A DNA stretch of 64,000 nucleotides from Streptomyces sp. DH12 (lineage in GTDB: Bacteria > Actinomycetota > Actinomycetes > Streptomycetales > Streptomycetaceae): assembly GCF_020873895.1 (NCBI RefSeq), contig NZ_JAHWGT010000031.1, forward strand, positions 1 to 64,000, in the 5' to 3' direction. Of this stretch, positions 57,993 through 64,000 are shown one piece after another (positions within the stretch are counted from its first letter, which is position 1; every line of letters starts with the position of its first letter). Position numbers and translations under genes: made by a program. The notes under the pieces were generated by a model. That model did no database searches, was not told the origin of the DNA, and saw nothing but the letters and a program-made list of their open reading frames with translations.

Positions 57993-59603
57993 TCAGGCGC
58001 CGCGGCGGAGCATCGCCTCGACCCGGCCGCGGACGTCGTCCGTCGCCAGGCCCCGGATGGTCAGGGTCGTACGGCGGCGCAGCACGTCGTCCGCCGTCTC
58101 CGCCCACTCGTGGTCGCGGGCGTAGGCGACCTGCGCCCAGATCTCCGGCGCGTCCGGGTGTATGCGCTCGGCCAGCTCCGGGGTCTCGTTCGCCAGGCGC
58201 GCGATGTCGAAGGCGAGGGAGCCGTAGTGCGTCGCCAGGTGGCGGGCGGTGTCGGCGGCCATGCGCGGGCCGGGCGTGCCCCCGTCGACGAGCAGCCGGT
58301 GGGCGACCGCGTTGGGGTTGGCGATGCCGGGCAGCGGCAGCCTCTTCGGGAGGCTGGCGATCGGCTCCATGTCGTCGGCGAGCGGGCGTCCGGGCAGCGC
58401 GGCGAGCTTGTTCATCACCGTGCGGCCGATGTGGCGGAAGGTCGTCCACTTGCCGCCGGCGACCGACAGCATGCCGCCGCGGCCCTCGGTGACGACCGTC
58501 TCGCGCTTGGCCTTGGAGGTGTCCCCGGGCCCGCCCGGCAGGACGCGCAGGCCGGCGAACGCGTAGGTGATGAGGTCCCGCGACAGCTGCTGGTCGCGGA
58601 TGGAGAAGGCGGCCTCGTCCAGGATCTGGGCGGTGTCCTTCTCGTTGACCGCGACGTCCGCCGGGTCGCCCTCGTACTCCTCGTCGGTGGTGCCGAGCAG
58701 GAGCATGTCCTCCCAGGGCAGGGCGAAGGTGATGCGGTACTTGTCGATCGGGGTGGCGAGCGCGGCCTTCCACGGGGAGGTGCGCTTGAGGACGAGGTGG
58801 GCGCCCTTCGACAGGCGGATGGAGGGGGCCGCGTTCGGGTCCTCCATCCGGCGCAGGTGGTCGACCCAGGGGCCGGTCGCGTTGAGGACGAGCCGGGCGT
58901 CGACGCCGAACTCGCTGCCGTCGAGCCGGTCCCTGAGCTCGGCGCCCGTGACGCGGCCCCGCGTGAACCGCAACCCGGTGACCTCGGCGTGGTTGAGGAC
59001 GGTGGCGCCCGACTCGACGGCCGCGCGGACCGTCATCAGCGCCATCCGGGCGTCGTTCATCTGGTCGTCGCCGTACACGGCCACGGCCTTGAGGTTGTCG
59101 GTGCGCAGCTCCGGCACGTCCTGCGCGGCCTTGGCGGGGCTGAGCAGGTGGCCTACGCCGTCACCGAAGGCGGAGAGCGCCGAGTAGGCGAAGACGCCCG
59201 CTCCGAGCTTCGCCGCGCCGTGCGGCCCGCCCTTGTACACCGGGAGGTAGAAGGTGAGCGGGTTGGCCAGGTGCGGGGCGACCTGGCGGGAGACCGCACG
59301 GCGCTCGAAGTGGTTCTCGGCGACCAGCTTCACGGCGCCGGTCTGCAGGTATCGCAGCCCGCCGTGGAGCAGCTTGGAGGAGGCGGAGGAGGTGGCGCCG
59401 GCGAAGTCGCCGGCGTCCACCAGAGCCACCCGCAGCCCGGACTGGGCGGCGTGCCAGGCGGTGGAGATGCCGAGGATGCCGCCGCCGATGACCAACAGGT
59501 CGTAGGTCGCCTTGGACAGCCGTTCCCGGGTCTCCGCGCGGCTGGGCAGGTGACCGGCAGCCGGGTGCGTCCCGAGGCTCGGAACGCTCTGCAGGGTGGT
59601 CAT
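57993..59603 (-). CDS. glpD: Aerobic glycerol-3-phosphate dehydrogenase
   Basis: 536 aa FAD enzyme. DLLVIGGGILGISTAWHAAQSGLRVALVDAGDFAGATSSASSKLLHGGLRYLQTG (about 38-92) contains the FAD-binding and GLRYL motifs of GlpD, and GTTDEEYEGDP and the C-terminal DDVLRRRTTLTIRG helical domain complete it. It oxidises sn-glycerol-3-phosphate to dihydroxyacetone phosphate at the membrane, feeding the quinone pool. Third gene of glpFKD, 16 bp after glpK. Confidence 0.96.
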   Translation of the reverse strand: MTTLQSVPSLGTHPAAGHLPSRAETRERLSKATYDLLVIGGGILGISTAWHAAQSGLRVALVDAGDFAGATSSASSKLLHGGLRYLQTGAVKLVAENHFERRAVSRQVAPHLANPLTFYLPVYKGGPHGAAKLGAGVFAYSALSAFGDGVGHLLSPAKAAQDVPELRTDNLKAVAVYGDDQMNDARMALMTVRAAVESGATVLNHAEVTGLRFTRGRVTGAELRDRLDGSEFGVDARLVLNATGPWVDHLRRMEDPNAAPSIRLSKGAHLVLKRTSPWKAALATPIDKYRITFALPWEDMLLLGTTDEEYEGDPADVAVNEKDTAQILDEAAFSIRDQQLSRDLITYAFAGLRVLPGGPGDTSKAKRETVVTEGRGGMLSVAGGKWTTFRHIGRTVMNKLAALPGRPLADDMEPIASLPKRLPLPGIANPNAVAHRLLVDGGTPGPRMAADTARHLATHYGSLAFDIARLANETPELAERIHPDAPEIWAQVAYARDHEWAETADDVLRRRTTLTIRGLATDDVRGRVEAMLRRGA

Positions 59604-59619
59604 GTCGCGATACTCCTCG

Positions 59620-61155
59620 TCAGTTCTCTTCTGCTTCGAGCCAGCCCATGGAGCGCTCGACGGCCTTGAGCCAGTTCTTGTACTCGCTGTCGCGCCGGTC
59701 CGCGTCCATGCGGGGGGTCCACTCGGCGGCCCTGCGCCAGTTGGCGCGCAGGGCGTCGGTGTCGGGCCAGAAGCCGACGGCCAGGCCGGCGGCGTAGGCG
59801 GCGCCGAGGCAGGTCGTCTCGGCGACCATGGGACGCACGACGGGCGCGTCCACGAAGTCCGAGAGGGTCTGCATCAGCAGGTTGTTGGAGGTCATGCCGC
59901 CGTCGACCTTGAGCGCGGCGAGTTCGACACCGGAGTCCTTGGTCATGGCGTCGGTGATCTCGCGGGTCTGCCAGGCGGTGGCCTCCAGGACGGCGCGGGC
60001 GATGTGCGCCTTGGTGACGTACCGGGTGAGGCCGGCGATCACCCCGCGGGCGTCGGAGCGCCAGTACGGGGCGAAGAGGCCGGAGAAGGCCGGTACGAAG
60101 TAGGCGCCGCCGTTGTCCTCGACCGACGACGCGAGGGTCTCGATCTCGGCGGCGGACTTGATCAGGCCCATCTGGTCGCGCATCCACTGCACCAGCGAGC
60201 CGGTGACGGCGATGGAGCCCTCCAGGGCGTACACCGGGGCGTCGTCGCCGATCTTGTAGCCGACGGTGGTGATGAGGCCGGAGTACGAGTTGATGATCTT
60301 CTCGCCGGTGTTCATCAGCAGGAAGGTGCCGGTGCCGTACGTCGACTTGGCCTCGCCCTCGGAGAAGCAGGTCTGGCCGAAGAGGGCCGCCTGCTGGTCG
60401 CCGAGCGCGGAGGCGACGGGCACGCCGTCGAGGACGCCGCCCTTGACCGTGCCGTACACCTCGGCGGAGGAGCGGATCTCCGGGAGGACCGCGGCCGGGA
60501 CGTCCATGGACTGCAGGATCTTGTCGTCCCACTCCATGGTGTGGAGGTTCATCAGCATGGTGCGCGAGGCGTTGGTGACGTCGGTGACGTGCCTGCCGCC
60601 GTCGACGCCGCCGGTCAGGTTCCAGATGACCCAGGAGTCCATCGTGCCGAAGAGGATGTCGCCGCGCTCGGCGCGCTCGCGCAGGCCCTCGACGTTGTCG
60701 AGGAGCCAGCGGACCTTCGGGCCGGCGAAGTAGGAGGCCAGCGGCAGGCCGGTCTCGCGGCGGAAGCGGTCCTGGCCGACGTTGCGGCCGAGCTCCTTGC
60801 AGAGCGCGTCGGTGCGGGTGTCCTGCCAGACGATGGCGTTGTGGACGGGCTCACCGGTGTTCTTGTCCCACAGCAGCGTGGTCTCGCGCTGGTTGGTGAT
60901 GCCGATGGCCTTGACGTCCGCGGCGGTGATGCCGGCCTTCTCGATGGCGCCGGCGACGACTTCCCGGACGTTGGTCCAGATCTCCGCGGCGTCGTGCTCC
61001 ACCCAGCCCGGCTTGGGGAAGATCTGCTCGTGCTCCTTCTGGTCGACGGAGACGATGCGGCCGTCCCGGTCGAAGACGATGCAGCGGCTGGAGGTGGTGC
61101 CCTGGTCGATCGCGGCGATGAAGGGGCCGGAACCGTGCGAGGTCGTGGCGGTCAT
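59620..61155 (-). CDS. glpK: Glycerol kinase
   Basis: 511 aa. FGGY kinase with [19 protein letters not shown] (about 14-32), [56 protein letters not shown] and [17 protein letters not shown], all typical of glycerol kinases. It phosphorylates glycerol with ATP. ATG 61155 follows a GAGGAGC site; the frame is open beyond but belongs to glpF on another frame. 53 bp from glpF, so one transcript. Confidence 0.97.
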   Translation of the reverse strand: MTATTSHGSGPFIAAIDQGTTSSRCIVFDRDGRIVSVDQKEHEQIFPKPGWVEHDAAEIWTNVREVVAGAIEKAGITAADVKAIGITNQRETTLLWDKNTGEPVHNAIVWQDTRTDALCKELGRNVGQDRFRRETGLPLASYFAGPKVRWLLDNVEGLRERAERGDILFGTMDSWVIWNLTGGVDGGRHVTDVTNASRTMLMNLHTMEWDDKILQSMDVPAAVLPEIRSSAEVYGTVKGGVLDGVPVASALGDQQAALFGQTCFSEGEAKSTYGTGTFLLMNTGEKIINSYSGLITTVGYKIGDDAPVYALEGSIAVTGSLVQWMRDQMGLIKSAAEIETLASSVEDNGGAYFVPAFSGLFAPYWRSDARGVIAGLTRYVTKAHIARAVLEATAWQTREITDAMTKDSGVELAALKVDGGMTSNNLLMQTLSDFVDAPVVRPMVAETTCLGAAYAAGLAVGFWPDTDALRANWRRAAEWTPRMDADRRDSEYKNWLKAVERSMGWLEAEEN

Positions 61156-61208
61156 GGGGTGTGCTCCTCGGGGTCGGTGAAGGGATCGGGTCGGTCGGTC
61201 GGCCGGGC

Positions 61209-61967
61209 TCAGGCGAACGCGAGGGAGTAGATACCCGCGGCCGCGGCGGAACCGATCAGCGGACCGGCGACGGGGATCCAGGCGTACCCCCAGTCGGACC
61301 CGCCCTTGTTCGGCAGGGGGAGCAGGGCGTGCACGATGCGCGGGCCGAGGTCGCGGGCCGGGTTGATGGCGTACCCGGTCGGACCGCCGAGCGACAGGCC
61401 GATGCCGACGACGACGAAGGCGACCATCAGACCGCCGACGACGTTGAGTCCCTTGCCGCCGTCGTTGAGGCCCTGGGTGAGCACGGCGAGGACGAGCACG
61501 AAGGTGCCGATGATCTCGGTGGCGAGGTTCTGCCACACGTTGCGGATCTCGGGACCGGTGGCGAAGACGCCGAGGACGGGGCCGGGGCCCTCGACGGCGG
61601 ACCGGGAGGCGCACTCGGGGTCGCGCAGGTGGGCCTGGAAGTGCCCGTAGTAGGCGACCCACACCAGGGTGGCGCCGATCATCGCGCCGAGGAGCTGGCC
61701 GGCGAAGTAGAACGGCACGTCACCCCACGCGCCGTCCTTCAGGGCGATGCCGAGGGTCACCGCCGGGTTCAGATGGGCGCCCGAGAGGGAAGCGGTCATG
61801 TACACCGCGGTCATGACCGCGAAGCCCCACCCGAAGGTGATCGCGAGCCAGCCCGCGTTCTGCGCCTTCGAGCGCTTGAGCACGACGGCGGCGACCACGC
61901 CTCCGCCGAGGAGGATGAGTACGGCGGTACCGATGGTCTCGCCGATGAAGATGTCGGAGCTGGACAC
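61209..61967 (-). CDS. glpF: Glycerol uptake facilitator
   Basis: 252 aa aquaglyceroporin, six helices. NPA boxes [16 protein letters not shown] (about 69-84) and [13 protein letters not shown] (about 197-209, the Asp after NPAR being the glycerol-facilitator hallmark). GTG 61967 follows AAAGGAG. It permits passive glycerol entry, trapped by GlpK. First gene of the operon, controlled from the promoter-operator at 62072-62111. Confidence 0.95.
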   Translation of the reverse strand: MSSSDIFIGETIGTAVLILLGGGVVAAVVLKRSKAQNAGWLAITFGWGFAVMTAVYMTASLSGAHLNPAVTLGIALKDGAWGDVPFYFAGQLLGAMIGATLVWVAYYGHFQAHLRDPECASRSAVEGPGPVLGVFATGPEIRNVWQNLATEIIGTFVLVLAVLTQGLNDGGKGLNVVGGLMVAFVVVGIGLSLGGPTGYAINPARDLGPRIVHALLPLPNKGGSDWGYAWIPVAGPLIGSAAAAGIYSLAFA

Positions 61968-62071
61968 CCGCGACTCCTTTGTCCTTCGTCCAGGGGAAAG
62001 GCGAACCCCGGGTCCCTCCGGTGGTCCGTGCCCTCGGGGTGAGGGCGGTGCCGGCCTCCTGGCGTTGTCAC

Positions 62072-62111
62072 ACTCTAGCGCGTGTTTCCGGTAGGTGTTC
62101 GACAATGCCGA
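62072..62111 (-). promoter_or_regulatory. glpF promoter with GylR operator
   Basis: TAGAGT (-10) on the minus strand at 62072-62077. The sequence TTCGACAATGCCGA (62098-62111) upstream covers the expected -35 position and nearly repeats at 63184-63198 before gylR, so GylR binding here would block polymerase. Confidence 0.6.
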
Positions 62112-62392
62112 CCGATGGACGGCAGTTTTGCCCCCGGGTGAATTCCGCGTCAAGAGTTCTCGCCCGAGAGACCCGATCGTTACCGCAGGCAGGGCGCGGC
62201 TCAGTGCGCGGGCAGGGCGCGGGCGGGCCGCCGGTACCGGGCGGACGGGGGGCGCGGGGGTCCGGCGGCCGCCCGGCGTCGCGGCCCCTCGGGGGCGTGC
62301 GGACGGGGAGCGGTCGCCGGGGCGCGGGCGGCGTCCTGCGGGTGCCCGCCCGTCACGCCGGCGGCAGGGGGCCGGCGGGGTCCGGCGCGGCG
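62112..62392. other. glpF-gylR spacer
   Basis: Remainder of a 425-bp non-coding gap. 62112-62190 is moderately AT-richer and may hold upstream elements for glpF; 62190-62392 is extremely GC-rich (mostly G and C on the plus strand) and shows no gene, no strong hairpin and no repeats that I can support. Confidence 0.4.
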
Positions 62393-63157
62393 TCAGAAGC
62401 GGCCGGCGCCCAGGTCGCGCGAGACGGCGCGGGCGCACTCGCGCACCGCCGCCACCAGCTCCGAGCGCAGCTCCCCGGCGGCGCACACGCGCTCCACGGC
62501 CCCGGTGATCGCCACGGCCCCCACGGGCATCCGCCGCCGGTCGTGGATGGGCGCGGCGACCGAGGCGACGCCCTCCCAGGTCTCCTCCAGGTCCGCGGCC
62601 CACCCGCGGGCCCGCGTCAGGTCCAGGAGCTCCTCGAAGTCCTCCAGCCCCGTGACCGTGCGGGGGGTGAAGGCCTTGCGCTCCACTTCCATGGCCTCGC
62701 TGTGCGCGACGGGGTCGTACGCGGACAGCACCTTGCCGAGCGCCGTGGAGTGCAGCGGCTGCATGGCGCCGACCTCCAGCACCTGCCGGCTGTCGTCGGG
62801 GCGGAAGACGTGGTGGATGACGAGCACCCCGTGCTGGTGGAGCACGCCCAGATGCACGCTCTCGCCGCTGGAGCGGGCCAGGTCGTCGGTCCACACCAGC
62901 GCGCGGGCCCGCAGCTCGTGCACGTCGAGGTAGCTGTTGCCGAGCCGCAGCAGCTCGGCGCCGAGCTGGTACCGCCCGGACGCCGCGTCCTGCTCGACGA
63001 ACCCCTCCGACTGGAGGGTGCGCAGGATGCCGTGGGCCGTGCCCTTCGCCAGGCCGAGCGACGAGGCGATGTCGGAGAGACCCAGCCGGCGCTCCCCGCC
63101 CGCGAGCAGCCGCAGCATCGCCGCCGCGCGCTCCAGCGACTGGATGTTCTTCGCCAT
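62393..63157 (-). CDS. gylR: IclR family glycerol repressor GylR
   Basis: 254 aa. N-terminal winged helix (about 5-70, [33 protein letters not shown]) and C-terminal GAF-like IclR effector domain ([46 protein letters not shown]). In S. coelicolor GylR represses glycerol operons and its own gene, relieved by glycerol-3-phosphate. Here it lies upstream of glpFKD on the same strand with its own promoter. GAAGGAG precedes the ATG. Confidence 0.96.
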   Translation of the reverse strand: MAKNIQSLERAAAMLRLLAGGERRLGLSDIASSLGLAKGTAHGILRTLQSEGFVEQDAASGRYQLGAELLRLGNSYLDVHELRARALVWTDDLARSSGESVHLGVLHQHGVLVIHHVFRPDDSRQVLEVGAMQPLHSTALGKVLSAYDPVAHSEAMEVERKAFTPRTVTGLEDFEELLDLTRARGWAADLEETWEGVASVAAPIHDRRRMPVGAVAITGAVERVCAAGELRSELVAAVRECARAVSRDLGAGRF

Positions 63158-63183
63158 CCCCGGCCTGCTCCTTCACTCCATGG

Positions 63184-63203
63184 TTCGACAATGCTGAACA
63201 CTA
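63184..63203 (-). promoter_or_regulatory. gylR promoter-operator
   Basis: TTCGACAATGCTGAA (63184-63198) repeats the glpF operator motif. A minus-strand TAGTGT -10 box (63198-63203) overlaps its end, so bound GylR would obstruct its own transcription. Confidence 0.55.
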
Positions 63204-63307
63204 TCGGTCGTTGCCGACCTGCGGCCACATCCTGGGACGCCTCCCCGCGCCATCCGGCCGGACATCGACCCCGCCAAGCATGCCGTCCGCCACGTGGGAC
63301 GCCGTGT

Positions 63308-63363
63308 CCGCCCCGGGGGAGGGGCGGTTACGCTGACGACGTGCGCCTCCCCGACGGGGGCGC
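63308..63363 (+). promoter_or_regulatory. metH leader with two hairpins and a -10 candidate
   Basis: A 7-bp stem (63308-63314 with 63321-63327) is followed by TACGCT (63329-63334), which could be a -10 box. A second hairpin (63343-63363, GCGCC-type stem with a bulge) would lie in the leader, 37 nt before metH. No cobalamin or S-adenosylhomocysteine riboswitch consensus was recognised. Confidence 0.35.
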
Positions 63364-63399
63364 AAAGCCGACAGCCGTCGCACTCCAGGGAGCACCTCC

Positions 63400-64000
63400 A
63401 TGGCCTCGTTGCCGACCCCTTCCCCCTCGTCCTCCGCCGCCGACCGAGCGGCCGCACTCCGCGAGGCGCTCGCCACCCGGGTGGTCGTCGCCGACGGAGC
63501 CATGGGCACGATGCTCCAGGCGCAGGACCCCACCCTCGACGACTTCGAGAACCTCGAGGGCTGCAACGAGATCCTCAACCTCACCCGGCCCGACATCGTC
63601 CGCTCGGTCCACGACGCGTACTTCTCCGTCGGCGTCGACTGCGTCGAGACCAACACCTTCGGCGCCAACCACTCCGCGCTCGGCGAGTACGACATCGCCC
63701 ACCGCGTGTACGAGCTGTCCGAGGCCGGTGCCCGCATCGCCCGCGAGGCCGCCGACGAGCACACCGCCGCCGACGGCGGGCAGCGCTGGGTCCTCGGCTC
63801 CATGGGCCCCGGCACCAAGCTGCCGACCCTGGGCCACGCCCCGTACACCACCCTGCGCGACGCCTACCAGAGCAACGCCGAGGGCCTGGTCGCCGGCGGC
63901 TCCGACGCCCTGCTCGTGGAGACCACCCAGGACCTCCTCCAGACCAAGGCCGCCGTCCTCGGCGCCCGGCGCGCCCTGGAGGCGCTCGGCGCCGACGTGC
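63400..64000 (+). CDS. metH: Methionine synthase (cobalamin-dependent), N-terminal part
   Basis: The frame is open to the window end, so only the first 200 residues are seen. ATG 63400 follows CAGGGAGC. The N-terminal homocysteine-binding domain is clear: VVVADGAMGTMLQAQDPTLDDFENLEGCNEILNLTRPDIVRSVHDAYFSVGVDCVETNTFGANHSALGEY, then GSMGPGTKLPTLGHAPY and ALLVETTQDLLQTKAAV. Full-length MetH transfers a methyl group from methyltetrahydrofolate to homocysteine via cob(I)alamin. The zinc cysteines and cobalamin domains lie outside the window. It diverges from gylR. Confidence 0.95.
   Translation, partial: MASLPTPSPSSSAADRAAALREALATRVVVADGAMGTMLQAQDPTLDDFENLEGCNEILNLTRPDIVRSVHDAYFSVGVDCVETNTFGANHSALGEYDIAHRVYELSEAGARIAREAADEHTAADGGQRWVLGSMGPGTKLPTLGHAPYTTLRDAYQSNAEGLVAGGSDALLVETTQDLLQTKAAVLGARRALEALGADV

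Noticed and set aside
63328-63399. Cobalamin or SAH riboswitch before metH
   Set aside because: Only two short hairpins are present; conserved riboswitch core sequences are not found and the leader is too short for a B12 element.

Overview
The window is chromosomal DNA of a high-GC actinomycete, almost certainly a Streptomyces. Evidence: strong third-position G/C bias throughout, the chaplin pair chpH/chpC, mycothiol biosynthesis (mshC) and a mycothiol-linked formaldehyde dehydrogenase, an F420-type LLM oxidoreductase, the gylR-glpFKD glycerol locus, and many TANNNT -10 boxes only 6-7 nt before the start codon (leaderless genes). No phage, plasmid backbone, rRNA or CRISPR array was seen; the one RNA gene is tRNA-Leu(GAG).

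Layout. 0.1-20.5 kb is an accessory metabolic segment with three locally regulated TetR modules: aldehyde dehydrogenase/alcohol dehydrogenase/MFS/acyl-CoA dehydrogenase (0.9-6.9 kb), a MaoC-like dehydratase module (7.5-8.6 kb) and an SDR/acyl-CoA dehydrogenase/phosphotransferase module (12.8-16.7 kb). For each module, operator-like repeats are shared between its promoters. Scattered among them are soxR, a DRB0094-type RNA ligase, a NamZ-like muramidase, two MBL-fold enzymes and a histidine-rich metal-binding protein. 20.6-27.7 kb holds a flavoprotein dehydrogenase, a decayed small gene, an orphan lipoprotein and a translationally coupled ABC transporter next to a small secreted protein. 27.8-30.8 kb is the gluconate locus (gntP, gntK, gntR). 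31-35.4 kb carries an amino-acid permease, the mycothiol-dependent formaldehyde oxidation pair and a pseudouridine synthase. 35.5-41.9 kb is a xylose/xyloside locus: GH31 alpha-xylosidase and xylB divergent from xylA, with a convergent ROK regulator.

From the tRNA at 42 kb to the end, gene content and order (M20 peptidase, chpH, chpC, DUF5703, RecD-like protein, aldo/keto reductase, LLM oxidoreductase, ferritin-like protein, corA, histidine phosphatase, DUF3090, TIGR03843, mshC, PAC2, glpD, glpK, glpF, gylR, metH) resemble, from memory, the conserved SCO1657-SCO1676 core block of Streptomyces coelicolor. Compared with typical relatives, the chpC product has 26 consecutive Gly-X-Pro triplets between its second chaplin domain and its sortase signal, and the RecD-like protein lacks the Walker A lysine.

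Pathways. Glycerol enters through GlpF, is phosphorylated by GlpK and oxidised by GlpD under GylR control. Gluconate is imported by GntP and phosphorylated by GntK. Xylosides are cleaved by the GH31 enzyme, then XylA and XylB feed xylulose-5-phosphate to the pentose phosphate pathway. ChpH and ChpC coat aerial hyphae and spores.
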